From assembly GCF_000340215.1 (NCBI RefSeq), contig NW_006921536.1:384886-448885 (forward strand): a DNA stretch of 64,000 nucleotides, written 5' to 3'. The stretch comes from Pseudocercospora fijiensis CIRAD86. Taxonomy: Eukaryota > Ascomycota > Dothideomycetes > Mycosphaerellales > Mycosphaerellaceae. Shown here piece by piece: positions 42,297-53,047 of this stretch; the first letter of the stretch is position 1, and every line of letters begins with the position of its first letter. Below the pieces are notes generated by a model that did not search any database, was not told the DNA's origin, and saw nothing but the letters and a program-made list of their open reading frames with translations. The position numbers and the translations under genes were made by a program.

Positions 42297-43656
42297 TCAA
42301 CGATCGAACAGACGTTCAATCCTGTCATAATCGCGCAAATCTTGAGAATTCGGACGAAGCTTACACTCATCGAGCGAAATCTGTTCTGGCATCCTGACAA
42401 GCTTGAATTGCTCATAAAGTCCACCTCTGGCATTCTTTGGCCGCTTGACTCCCACCACTCGATACAGGAGGGCTGGGAGGTTGACCTGTGTTGGAGAAGG
42501 CTGGCTGCGGCGGCGGCGGCCTGGGGATGGGAATGGGGATGGGGATGGAGATGGGAATGGTATTGAGACTGGGGTTGGGAATGGGAGAGAAATGAAGTCG
42601 TCTGTGTGCACTGTTTCCCGAATTTCCTTTTCATTTCCATCAAAAGCTTCTGACGGTGCTACTGACCTCGCAACAAGCTGTTGCAAAGCAATGTGCAAGA
42701 CGAGAAGGAGCGATGCTTGAACTCTACGTAAGCACACCTGGAATGCGTCTGAGCAAGGCTAAGCTTCTCGCGTCTGGTCTGTCTCCGCCACTCGGGATNN
42801 NNNNNNNNNNNNNNNNNNNNNNNNNNNNNNNNNNNNNNNNNNNNNNNNNNNNNNNNNNNNNNNNNNNNNNNNNNNNNNNNNNNNNNNNNNNNNNNNNNCG
42901 CAATTCAATGGTGTGCCTGAAAATGAATAGTCGTTCTGACTTACCATGTATCCCAGCCTGAGAGTGACCATGCGCGCCATGGAAGAGCGCTGAAAGTCGG
43001 TAGGGAAACCACTGCCCAACCTGAAGGCCATTGTCGCCGAATTTACTGCAGTCCTTGGCTTGATACTCATCATTGAGTATCTTACTCTCCTTTCCAGTAG
43101 TTAGGTTCTTCTTCAGAGCCAGACCGTGCATGGTGCCATGTCTGCCCCAGATTGGATGGTCTGGTGGCGGTCGCTTGATAAGGAATTTGTCGTCTGAGGA
43201 GTTCTTTGTGGGCGAAGATTTTCCTCGCTTCTTGATTGTGGCTTCCTCGACATCGCTATCGTCGCTGTGTTCTCGCTTTATGCCTGACGGAGGCGTAGGC
43301 AGTTGAACTGGTGCTGGTGCTGGTGCTCCCCATCGCTCAGATTCAAATCGATCATGGAGAGCCCGAGCGCTCTCAGCTTGTGAGGGCTGGAAGTGGAAGT
43401 TGCGATTCTGGTATACCAATTTCAGAATTTCGCCGACCTGACCAGCCTTCTTTAGTTCCGGAGTCATCTTGATCTCCGTCTCGAGCCATGAAAGCAAATT
43501 ATCAAGTTGACGGTGAAGTGACTTCCATGGCTCGATAGCCGGATCGGGTATCTTGCTGGACTTCCGGCTTTCTTGTGCAAGCTTGATGATTGCTTCTTTC
43601 TTATCCTTGTTGATACGCTGTGCTTGTGCCGCAACATCTGCAGCTGGCGTTGACAT
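42297..43656 (-). CDS. SRA-YDG domain protein, interrupted by an assembly gap
   Basis: The first exon, 43656-42945, encodes MSTPAADVAAQAQRINKDKK, a helical N-terminus, a nuclear-type basic patch (IKKRGKSSPTKNS) and the start of the SRA fold: HPIWGRHGTMHGLALKK, DCSKFGDNGLQVGQWFPYR, LSALFHGAHGHSQAGIHG. A GTAAGT donor follows at 42944. The domain's middle lies in or beside an N gap (42798-42898). Its C-terminal part is recognisable at about 42520-42350: LYRVVGVKRPKNARGGLYEQ followed by FKLVRMPEQ, ending at 42297 after RPNSQDLRDYDRIERLFDR. SRA-YDG domains bind methylated, often hemimethylated, cytosine (UHRF1, SUVH). No SET or RING domain is seen. Exon borders after the gap are unresolved: a proline-rich stretch (PFPSPSPSPFPSPG) may be intron or linker. 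Confidence 0.72.
42798..42898. other. Assembly gap (run of N)
   Basis: About 100 undetermined bases, probably a fixed-size placeholder between contigs of a scaffold. The true distance is unknown. It falls inside the SRA-YDG gene. Confidence 0.98.
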
Positions 43657-44309
43657 GATCGATTGGTTATGTTTGGCTCATTTGTGGAGTTGCTGTCGGA
43701 TCCATAGAATATACTGTTGTAAAGGTCGACCGTCGCTTCTCCACATCGTTCGGTAGCATCCCTACTAGCGCAAACCTTAATTAGAACTTAATCTGTCTCC
43801 TGCCGTATGGATTCACACCGACACTCCACTCTCTCCTTCTCAACGAGATCATCAAACGCACCAGCCTCGATGGCCTCGACAGAGTACTTTGAGCTTGTTA
43901 CGGTCATATTAATCGTACGAAGAGATGTTTGAGTCCCCCCGAGTCACGATAGCCGTATTCACAGTCCAGCAGCGCCACTGCAGCTAATGTGAAACGAAGA
44001 TGGAAGATTTGTTATGGACACTCACAGCAGATGCTCTACAGAATGACCCGAAAGCTCTAAAACTGAATGATATCTTCTATCCGTGTACTTGGGAGCTAAC
44101 AACAGAGCTTGTAAAGCTGAGCCTTTTGCTCTGCTTGTTTTCCAATGAAATCGAGTTTGTCCTCATCCTTGGCATGATGATTGGAAATGCCTATATAATT
44201 TACCTGGAGTTCTTCCCATATCGAAAAAGAACTAAAGAACTTCAAGAGATCTCTAAGAGATACAAGTCTAATCGCCAATATCACAAATCTCGAGCGACAC
44301 AATAACAAA
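43657..44309. other. Intergenic with a doubtful 101-codon frame
   Basis: A plus-strand frame at 44000-44305 would encode MEDLLWTLTADALQNDPKAL..., with one hydrophobic segment and a basic end. There is no domain that I can name; the opening faintly recalls HET-protein wording but is too short to judge. The first 150 bp hold the SRA gene's promoter. Confidence 0.35.
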
Positions 44310-45125
44310 ATGCCCATCATTCCAACCCCGGCAGGTGCCCAGACACCCAGCCCAGTCACGGCAATGCCAGCGTCGCTCACGCCTATTACCACCATGGGCT
44401 GCCTCGTAAGCGGTCAGGTCTACTCTGAGTACGAGACCGCAGTCTGCGAATCGTACGGCTTGGTGACGACATTCGTTCCTGCAGCCCATCCAGTTGCTAT
44501 CGCCACGACAAGCTCAAGAAGCGACGCAGCAGCTCCGACGGCCTTAATCACGACAAGCATGTCAGTAGAGAGCGGGATCACCGAAACGACAGTACCAACA
44601 GTTCCCGACTTCATTACCATTGACGTACCCCCGGTCAACATACCTATTACCAATACGACCGAGCAAGCTTCAACGACATCGATCAGACTCGACAACTCTG
44701 CAATCGCTAGTTACGTCGGCATTCCAAAATCGGAGATGGAAAAGTCGAATACTATACCCGACAAGCCGTTGACCTGGCACGACATTATTCACAGCAGGCT
44801 CATCACTCACCGTGGTGTCATTGAATTCGATACTTGGGGTCATCACCTCCCGGAATTGAATGACTTTCGACTCATTACGCCAGATCGTGTCTGGTCCTTG
44901 GCGGAATTCCCCAATGGCAAGCCTCTAACCTGGGAGGAGTTCAATAACAGCACTCTCGTTCTTCCCAATGGTACGATCAACATTGCTGAGTGGAAGGACA
45001 AGCCTCTGACCTGGGACGACATCCGAGGCACTGTCATCACCAATCCAGGTGGCGTCTTCAGCGTCGGTAATGGTGTCCACGCCTCACCTGACGAGCAGCA
45101 CAAATCAATAATTCGCCCAAACTGA
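44310..45125 (+). CDS. Protein with repeated KPLTW motif, unknown function
   Basis: A single exon of 271 residues. The N-terminal ~150 residues are Thr/Ser/Pro/Ala-rich, with a Cys pair in MGCLVSGQVYSEYETAVCES and no signal peptide or membrane helix that I can see. The C-terminal ~120 residues are a degenerate tandem repeat of 24-28 residues: KPLTWHDIIHSRLITHRGVI, PELNDFRLITPDRVWSLAEF, KPLTWEEFNNSTLVLPNGTI and KPLTWDDIRGTVITNPGGVF. The shared pattern is K-P-L-T-W-[DE/H]-[DE]-[IF]-x-x-[ST]-x-[LV]-[IV]-x-x-x-G-x-[IV]-x-[IF]. I do not recognise the family. The alternation of hydrophobic and polar residues with a turn G suggests small beta hairpins. Neighbours do not help assign a function. Confidence 0.65.
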   Translation: MPIIPTPAGAQTPSPVTAMPASLTPITTMGCLVSGQVYSEYETAVCESYGLVTTFVPAAHPVAIATTSSRSDAAAPTALITTSMSVESGITETTVPTVPDFITIDVPPVNIPITNTTEQASTTSIRLDNSAIASYVGIPKSEMEKSNTIPDKPLTWHDIIHSRLITHRGVIEFDTWGHHLPELNDFRLITPDRVWSLAEFPNGKPLTWEEFNNSTLVLPNGTINIAEWKDKPLTWDDIRGTVITNPGGVFSVGNGVHASPDEQHKSIIRPN

Positions 45126-45419
45126 GCTTATCTCGAGCATTGCCGCAAGGCTTGAGGGTGATAGAGGCGATAACTCGAAGCGATAGGCCTTGGAGCGTGT
45201 GAGAGGGACGACGGAAGTGGCATCGAAAAACTTTTGCCAGTCTTCTTCTTAGCAGAGTAATTTGGTGGCTACACTACAGAACCCAGAACTTTTTTTTTTG
45301 GAAAAATCTATCTTTCCTCCCAAATGTGTGCTCGATCACATATCTCTTGCCTACCTACTACTCCAAATGGGTATTTATATAAGGACATCCATGCTGCTGA
45401 CGAATACAAACATCAAACC
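45126..45419. other. Intergenic
   Basis: About 290 bp between the KPLTW-repeat gene and the acetyltransferase remnant. It contains a poly-T run at about 45291-45299. No gene seen. Confidence 0.4.
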
Positions 45420-45932
45420 AAAAGCCATCTTACTCACCATCGGAAATCAAAACCCCCCGCCTAACCCCCCGCCCCCTCTCACCCTCCGACCTCCAAGCCT
45501 TCCACACCCTGCAATCCAACCCCCTCGTATCCTCACCTCACCTCACCCTTACTAACCCAAGACCAAACAGAAAACAAGGCCCCTCCCCCTCCCTCCCTCC
45601 TCTCCTCCCTCCTCACCACCCCACTTTCCACCGAGACAGAATTGACAGGTCTAATCGGAACCTTTCGTCCACGAGAAATAGGTTTCTCTCTACATCCCAA
45701 GTTTTGGGGGAAGGGGTATGCGTCGGAGGCGTGTAAAGGGTTTTGTGCATGCTATTTGAAATCGGAACGTTATGGTGGACAGACGTTGTTTGCGAGAGTG
45801 AATGTGGAGGATGAGGCGAGTGTGAGGTGTCTTGAGAGGTGTGGGTTTGGGAAGGCGAGTGTAGAGGAAGAAAAATGTGATGAGGCGTTTAGGAGGGAAG
45901 GGGGGAGGGAGACGTGGGTTTTTAGAGGGTAG
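45420..45932 (+). pseudogene. Frameshifted GNAT (RimJ/RimL-like) N-acetyltransferase
   Basis: The downstream frame (to 45932) reads ELTGLIGTFRPREIGFSLHP, KFWGKGYASEACKGF and VEDEASVRCLERCGFGK. This is motif A of GNAT enzymes (FWGKGYAxEA, acetyl-CoA pyrophosphate loop) followed by motif B (N-x-A-S-x-R-x-L-E-x-x-G-F). The expected N-terminus, IKTPRLTPRPLSPSDLQAFH, occurs just upstream (about 45448-45507) in another frame. The shift must fall within a C/T-rich simple-sequence stretch (about 45560-45625) that also seems short of the usual middle region. It is either a pseudogene or an assembly indel in low-complexity sequence. Such enzymes acetylate amino groups of proteins or small molecules; the substrate is unknown. 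Confidence 0.6.
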
Positions 45933-46283
45933 GTCTGAGTGGGATGCTTGGATTTGAGTGATAACCATAGCCTCGACAATGCTGGCAGAAGCCTTCGGTA
46001 AATTGTTTCATCTGTAAAGCAGCTATAAACTCATTGAGGGATATCGAAGACAGACGCCTTGCATGATGACACCCAGCTTTCCCAAGCTGTCCTTCTATCC
46101 GACCTCTTCGCTCCCAAACGCAACTGACTCTCGCTTCTTGGACTATCGCTCCCCGGTTTGTCTCGGAGTCCGCGACCTGCATTGCGAGCTGGCTTGCGCA
46201 GTCCCTATGCTGTCGACGGAAGCGAGCCAGGAAACTCTCAGCCGGCCACAGAAGATTTGCTTCATTCCAGTCTCTCAAGCCAC
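45933..46283. other. Convergent intergenic gap
   Basis: Between the GNAT remnant and the VPS1 stop; no coding signal accepted. Confidence 0.45.
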
Positions 46284-48720
46284 TCATTGTACTTGGCTGA
46301 CAATCTCGGCTGCTCTGCTGAGTGATTCGACCATCTGCTGACACTCCTTTCTCCTTCGGATGGTGTAGTCGCTCTCCTTCAATAGGTCGTCGAGTTCTTG
46401 TGTGCGGTACATCTGCTCGAGCAGCTCTCGTTGCATCTCTTCTTTGGTGTGCCTACGCTAGTTAGTCCCCATCCTACACCGCAGTCTGCAGGCAAATGAC
46501 TCACTCGACGAGATTCAACATAATGGCTTTGGGCACCATGTCGATCATAGTCCGCCTCACGATATTGAAGTAGCTGGTAATCAAAAGCTTGATGACCTCA
46601 ACCTCTTGGGCTTCCTTTTCCGAGAGCGTACCTGCTCAAGTGTTAGCGACTGGGGTAGAACGGAAGCCGCTCCGCGACGAGAGCTTGAGACTAGACTGCT
46701 CCTCGCCAGAGCCAGCCAGTGGGGTCGATTTTACTTACCCGATGCTTTGAGCGTAGGTGGCGGCGGCTCCATAGCAGCCATCTTCTTCTTGTTCTTGCTA
46801 GCAAAGAAGGACCCAAAGAAGCCAGACTGTTCACCATCCAGATCCAGGCTTGGCGTCGCAGCTCTCGGCGGCTGAGCGCTAGGTGGAAGTGGCTTTCCAG
46901 TCTTAGGGTCGACTTGAACAGGCTTCGCTGCGTTGTGCTTCTCATTAACGATCGCCATCGCACGATGTCCATTGATGAAGTCTGGGTGGCCAGTATTGAC
47001 ATAGCAGGCCTCCATAGCAACAAGGTCCCTCACTAGCTTGTTAGTCGGATCCATGGCCTTCTTAAAGAAGCCAACAACAACAGCGTGAAGTTTCTCCTTC
47101 AGTGCCGGATATCGTCGGAACATCGGCTTGTTAACCAGCTGGCCCAATATCCGGATCAGCTCGTCGTAGATGAGGCTGACACACTTGAGTGAAGGATCTT
47201 CGAGGCGCTTGATCTGTTGCTTGACGATGAGCTCGAAAGCAGTTGTTCCGACGAAAAGTGCCGGGGATGAACCTGAGGAGTTGTAGAGGATCGTTCGGAT
47301 GTCGATGTCCTTGACCTGATCGAAGGGATCCACAGCCTTGACGCCATTGCTGTATAGCTCGTGATACACGAACGCAATACGGGCACCGCCCGAAAGCTCG
47401 ATTGAAGACAGCTCAGCACTATGACCTTCCAGCACTGTTCGGTACTCGTTCGAGAACTCGGTGATAATGTTCAGAATGATGTTCGCAGGGTTGCCGAGCA
47501 TGCTGTCTCCCAGTGTCTGAAGTTCGGCGCTGTATTTCTGCAAAGATGCTTGAATGCGCGCCTTGATGTCGGGCAGAGTCTGCTTGATGTGCATCATCAA
47601 AATCAGGTTGAGCTTTCTCGCCAAGTAGGGTGTTCCGCAGTATGATGCCTTATTCCGGTATGCCTTGTGATTCTCGAAAAAGTTCTTCTCGTTTTCGAGA
47701 GCGTATGAGATGGCCTTCTTGGTCTCGATGTCGCGCTGTCCCCGGTTGACTACGGGAACGTAGCCCAAGCGAAGAGGAATGATGCGACCCGCAAGGATAT
47801 CAACAACATCGGTGCCCTCGTCCATGAGATCGACTTTGGTAAGCACACCAATGGTGCGCTGTCCCTCGGGATCTACTTCTCTTGCGAGCTTCAGACCATC
47901 CGAGTTTGCCAAATCAGTATTCGCTGCTGTTACTGCCAGGATGATGGCATTCGGCTTTGAGATCTGCTTAAGCACCATCTCCCTGATCTGCCTCTCAATA
48001 TCTCTTGGCTGGTCACCAACTGGGACCTTTGTCAGACCCGGCAAGTCGACGAGGGTCAATGTGAGGACGTTCGGCGAGTAGATTCGAAGGTTGATGGGTG
48101 CGGGTGAGATGCCAGCATTTCGACCAGTCTTGCTCTCGGTCTCCTTCACAATCTCGTCGCGAATCTTGTTGAAATCAAAAAACTTCTGGCCTGGAATGTG
48201 CAGAAACTCTCCCCATTCTTCGCTGTTGGCCTCCTTATCTGTGCTCTCAGCCTTCTCGCCGTTCGGTACGCCATTTTCGTGCGGTTTCGCGGTCGATGAG
48301 GCCGATGATCGGTTGATGAGCTGGAGAATGAGCGGTCTTCGTGTCACGATACCCGTTCCTCGAGGTAAACTGCGGCGGTCAGTATGCGATTATTGACAGT
48401 TGTTGGTGGATGGCGTACAAGTCTCTGCCAACGATGTTCTCAAGTACGGAACTCTTTCCACTCGACTGCGATCCTACTACTGCAATTTGTGGCAAGTCGA
48501 TAGGATTTTGTACCTGCGCGCATGCATATCAGTATTCCCTCTCCTCTTTACGGGAAATTGCTTTCACATACTCCGACCGTGGTGAAGACATCCTGAAGCT
48601 TGTTGACAAGTGTGATTAGGCCCGGGTCGTTCACGTTGATGCTACTCCATCAATATCAGTATGCTTGCTTCCGCGCTGATGTATGTGCTATGCTCACGCG
48701 TTCGGGTTCGCTTGCGCCAT
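46284..48720 (-). CDS. VPS1: Dynamin-related GTPase Vps1
   Basis: Six exons: 48720-48698, 48641-48572, 48513-48419, 48369-46739, 46631-46505 and 46452-46284, with five introns carrying consensus donors (GTGAGC, GTATGT, GTACGC, GTAAGT, GTGAGT) and CTRAY branches. Together they give 704 codons plus stop, the exact length of yeast Vps1. Start [21 protein letters not shown]-loop [21 protein letters not shown]2/G3 region [12 protein letters not shown] and [18 protein letters not shown]4 [11 protein letters not shown]. The middle/stalk domain and insert B are present, and the GTPase effector domain ends [33 protein letters not shown]. There is no PH domain, as usual for Vps1. It drives membrane fission in vacuolar sorting, endocytosis and peroxisome division. 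The short first exon (23 nt) sets the start. Confidence 0.96.
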
Positions 48721-49299
48721 GTTTTTAGATTGTGTTGTAGAGCGGACCGTTGTTCATATACGGAGTTGGCGGTGTTTCGAAGGAGGGAGCGCTCGGTCGC
48801 GCCTCGCTCTCGCTCTGTCGACGCTCGGATTCTGCGGCTTTGAAGGCTATCGTAGGGTGTCTGTAAGGTAGATAGGTAGGGAGGGAAGAGTGGCGTGGCG
48901 TGGCGTGGTATGGGTAGGGAGGAAATGGGCGGAATATTGTTTATGTTGGAGCCTTCTGCGACAAAGTGTCCAAGTGCCCAAAGTGACGACGCAGCATCCC
49001 AGCAAGGGTCATGCGCGCCGCGCCGAGACCAGCATGTGGCTGTTCGCTTGCTTGAGCACACGCCACACAGCTCAACGAGAGATGGCATGGCGATGAATCT
49101 GAGAAAAACCGAGCATTTCGGAAAGACGGACATCAATCGCACGAGCTGACCAAGGGTCGGCCTTCAGGCAATGACGACGACGCAGGACAATCGAGGCTCT
49201 TCATATTCTACTGGAACAGCCGTTAATGCCCTATCTGCCTAGCCTAGACATGCCATATCTACACAAAAGCTCACTCCCCGCTCTGTGCCAAACATGCCT
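48721..49299. other. Upstream region of VPS1 / 3' side of VMA1
   Basis: About 580 bp. It contains a GGCGT pentamer repeated three times (about 48893-48908). Overlapping frames on both strands lack domains. It should hold the VPS1 promoter and VMA1 3' UTR. Confidence 0.5.
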
Positions 49300-51300
49300 C
49301 TACTCATCCGTCACACTCGCAAACTTCTCTTGCATCTTCTGCAAGAGCTCCTCGTACTTCTTGCTGATCTTCTCCTCGCCCTCTTTCGGGAGCTCGAACT
49401 TCATGCTTCTGAGCTCACTCTGGATATCAGAAGTCGACTCCCGAACCTTGCTCCATGCATGCCCTTGCGATATCGCCTTCTGGGCTTCGTCGTGGAATGT
49501 CATCATGTTCTTCATCATCCAGGCCGTCTTCCAGAGAGGACAGAACTGGTCGTAGTCCGAGTAACCATTTTGCTGCAGGAAGTCTTCCTTGATCAAAGTA
49601 GCAACATCCAAGGTAATCTTGTCGCCATCACCGAGCGCAGACTTGCCAACAAGCTGCACGACCTGGTCGAGATCTTCTGAGGTAGACAGCAGTTCTCGGA
49701 TACGTTCTCGGTATCGTGGGAAATCTGGGTTGTATTCGGAGTAGTACTTCTGCAGGGCTGCTGTGTACTTGGAATATGATTGCGAGGTGTTGATCGATGG
49801 GAAATGCTTTCGCTGAGCCAACTTCTTGTCGAGACCCCAGAAGACCTGTACAATACCAAGGGTCGAGGTAGTGACAGGGTCGGAGAAGTCACCCCCTGGC
49901 GGAGAGACAGCGCCGACAATCGAGATACTGCCGCTGCGGTCTGGGGAGCCGAGCGAGATGACTTTACCGGCACGTTCGTAAAAAGAGGCGAGCTTGGCTC
50001 CAAGGTAAGCTGGGAAACCTTGGTCTGCGGGCATTTCTCCGAGACGACCAGAAATCTCACGAAGAGCCTCAGCCCAACGAGAGGTGGAGTCAGCCATCAT
50101 GGCTACATTCTTGCCTTGATCACGAAAATACTCGGCGCAAGTAATTCTTCGACAAAAGTCAGTAGATGTGGTGTGTAGTGTTATGAGAAAATGTTGTGAT
50201 GTGTAAGCGATACTCACCCAGTATAGATGGAGGCTTCACGCGCAGCCACAGGCATGTTGGATGTGTTGGCGATCAAGCAAGTACGCTTCATGATAGGCTC
50301 GTCGCGGCCATCGAACTCGATTGTGAGCTGGTGACTGTGTTAGCAGGGAGTATGACAGCACTCTTGTAGGCCGACATACCTCTGGGAAGTCCATCAACAC
50401 TTCAGCCATCTCATTTCCTCTCTCTCCACAGCTTCAAGATATTAGCGAAGACTTCAAAGTAAGGCTCGATGCGATTTCTTACCCAACGTAGACAATCAAA
50501 TCAGAGTTCGAGAACTTGGAGACAGATTGCGAAATGACAGTCTTGCCGCAGCCGAAAGCGCCAGGAATGCAGACAGTGCCGCCCTGAACACTAGGGAAGA
50601 GAGCATCGAGCACACGCTGACCGACAATGAATGGGTCGCCGGAGCTGAGCTTGTCCGTGCAAGGACGTGGTACACGAACAGGCCACTGCTGCATCATGCT
50701 GTACTCGAACTTCTGGCCCTCAAACTCGACTTCAAGCAGTGTCGTGTCGACAGTGTAGCTGCCCTTCTTGGGGTACTTTGTGATCTTTCCTCTCGCGCGC
50801 GGTGGCAGCATGATCTTGTGGTCACTGAGGAGAGAGTTCTCAACAACAGTACCAAAGACATCGCCACCAGTAATGTGATCACCCTCCTTGAACTTGTCGC
50901 TTGGTGTGAAGTCCCATTTCCTCTTTCTGTCCAGAGCAGGCACATCAATACCTCTTGGAATGTAGATGCTGTTGGCCGCCTCACTGATACTCTTGAGCGG
51001 TCTCTGAATACCGTCATAGATGGTCTCCATCATACCAGGACCAAGCTCTACCGACAATGGCTTCCCGGTGCGCTTGACTGGATCGCCGACTGTGACACCG
51101 GCAGTCTCCTCGTAGACCTGGATCGTGGCCTTGTCGGCGTCGATGCGAATGACTTCACCGACGAGCTGGTCGAAGCCGACCTTGACGAGCTCGTACATGG
51201 CCACACCCGTCATGTTTTGCGCGACAACGACAGGTCCGGAGATGGAGAAGATGGAGCCATCGTTGAGCTCCTCTTCCTGCTGTTGGTTCTTCTTGCTCAT
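49300..51300 (-). CDS. VMA1: V-type proton ATPase catalytic subunit A
   Basis: Four exons: 51300-50483, 50431-50380, 50327-50218 and 50146-49300, total 609 codons, frames closing exactly. Donors are GTAAGA, GTATGT, GTGAGT; acceptors AAG, CAG, AAG. The product hydrolyses ATP in the V1 sector to acidify vacuoles. Visible are [20 protein letters not shown] (beta barrel), [13 protein letters not shown] (Walker A), then [40 protein letters not shown] (Walker B/arginine region) and [20 protein letters not shown]. There is no intein, unlike baker's yeast; intron 1 interrupts the Gly codon directly before the intein-site Cys. The start [16 protein letters not shown] was chosen for fit to family length; the frame stays open another 153 codons upstream with Pro/Ser-rich sequence that I take as 5' UTR. 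Confidence 0.95.
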
Positions 51301-52850
51301 CTTGGCGGTTTTGTGTGTATGCTGAGCTTCTTGTTCTGGGTCCTGGAGCTCTTCTGTTTCAATGGCCGGTGCACCAGCTTCTGCCTGCTCTTCGACAATA
51401 AGCTGCGGCGGCCGCGGCGGCGGAGATTTCTGATATTCGGGAGACGGAGGGAGTGCGACGTCTACCGCTGGCGGTGTTGTCGGGCGCAGTGCGGCGGGGG
51501 CGATAGAGGTAGATGTAGATGTAGTAGCGTTTTCGGGTGGAGCGTCGCCGTTGCTGCTGCTTAGCGAAGCAGCTTTAGACGGGTCTCTCGACTGCTCAGA
51601 GGCATGTATAAGCTCGAGTAGCGACGGGCGAGCTCTCAATGTTGGTCTTGGTCGCAAGCCTAGCATACAAGTGTCTCTTGCATATGTATCTACTGGGATT
51701 GTATTATGGTTACGCACTCGACTGGGAGCTCCGCTGATACAACGGCAGGCTGGCGACAAGCTTGGGACTTGGCAGGCCTCCCACCATCGCAGCGGCAGCC
51801 AAAGACGACGGGCATCAAAGAATCACATTTCGATATCATCATTGAACATTATCTGCAGTCCTTGTGGCGTTGATACAGCGGATTGGTCGTGCCATGTCAT
51901 GTCTGGGTTCAACGTCGCTCGCCGGCTATCCCACTCACGGCGAAAAACGTACCCCATCGCGACCACACCGCAGCGGCGACGCGAGAACATATCCATCAGC
52001 ACCGCGCGCACGCAGCAGTGCGCTTTGAGACTTCGAGTTGATGAGCTTAGGGCCTCGGATACCTCGTGTTCAAAATCTTGATGAGATATCGTGTTGTCGT
52101 CTCTTTGCAACGTGTCTTTGCCGCGAGCTCAATCATCGACAATCGATTTCCGCCATCTCCAGATCCTCCACGCATCAGCAGTTCATTTACGAAAGCGAAG
52201 GCTCTGTTGCTGAAGGCCTGGTCAAAGGAATACTGCACCAAACCAAATGAAGTCGAGGCCTTGCTGAGACGAATGATGATTACTCTTCTCCAACCCATCG
52301 CGGCACGCGAAGGAACTGATGAAAAGTGTCTGATGGCGATGCCAACAGGAAGCCAGCAAAAATTGCGCCGATGCTGCCCCCGAAGGAGAAGCACTAGATT
52401 GGAGTACCGCAGTGTGCAATGCAGACTCCTGTCTAGACCGAAGCCCATTCGTGAGCGGGCACGGTTCAACAAGGTCTGTCAAGAAGTTAGTAAAGTGTTG
52501 TCAAAGCGTAGGGGTAGAAATGGGGAATGCTTACAAGTATGAAGAGAAAAAGAAGAAAAGAAAGCCGATCGTTGCGAGGAAGGGAAGGGGTTTATATAGG
52601 GCGAGGGCCGGCGTGCGTCAGCTTCTAATCACAACGCTTTGCCGCCGAGAGCCGAAATCAAAGTCTGGTTTACTGTTGTGATTGGGTGACGTTCGGATCA
52701 GTCTGGTTCAGGGGCCTCGTAGCAACGCCCCATTGCTGCCCAAGCTACGGCATGCTATATCGATTATTCGTGAAGCAATAGCGGTGAACGCCTTGTTCCC
52801 TTTACTATAGTGATGGAGCCCACTATCTAGTATATAGTATATACAATGTA
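51301..52850. other. Upstream of VMA1; no gene I can name
   Basis: It contains the VMA1 promoter and 5' UTR. At about 52473-52531 on the minus strand a perfect intron-like sequence (GTAAGC donor, ACTAAC branch, ACAG acceptor) joins two stretches, followed by an open frame to 52047 (RSRMGFGLDRSLHC...). This may be a small unrecognised gene, but the protein matches nothing that I know and a plus-strand frame (52066-52542) overlaps it. From 52690 on the DNA is unique up to the target duplication of the retroelement at 52846. Confidence 0.4.
52846..52850 (+). repeat. Target site duplication of LTR element (ATGTA), left
   Basis: Five bases ATGTA immediately before the 5' LTR, matched by ATGTA at 59972-59976 immediately after the 3' LTR. 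Confidence 0.9.
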
Positions 52851-53047
52851 TGTCAGAGCCAAAGAGGCTACCTGTGATTGGCATGTAATCAGGCCGAGTG
52901 AAGCCAGGGTCTCAGTGCCTCAGGCAGGGCTTGGCGCTTGGCGTTAGGCCAACTAGCCTGCCTTCCTCCCTCTCCTCTTAGATCTCTATCGAATACTACC
53001 TATACCTACTACCACCCTATCTACCTGCTGACATAACCCTTCTTATA
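52851..53047 (+). repeat. 5' LTR of chromovirus, 197 bp
   Basis: It starts TGTCAGAGCC and ends CCCTTCTTATA. It is nearly free of RIP; TpG and CpA are common. It is identical in length to the 3' LTR, from which it differs at 13 positions, each a CpA-to-TpA or TpG-to-TpA change in the 3' copy. The following internal sequence (TAGTATTCGATCTACC) sits where a primer-binding site is expected. Confidence 0.92.

Noticed and set aside
51301..51759. 153-residue N-terminal extension of VMA1
   Set aside because: The frame is open but Pro/Ser/Thr-rich and unlike subunit A of other fungi; the internal Met gives the expected length.
52066..52542. 158-codon plus-strand frame
   Set aside because: No domain; the overlapping minus strand carries a better intron-like signal, so neither is called as a gene.
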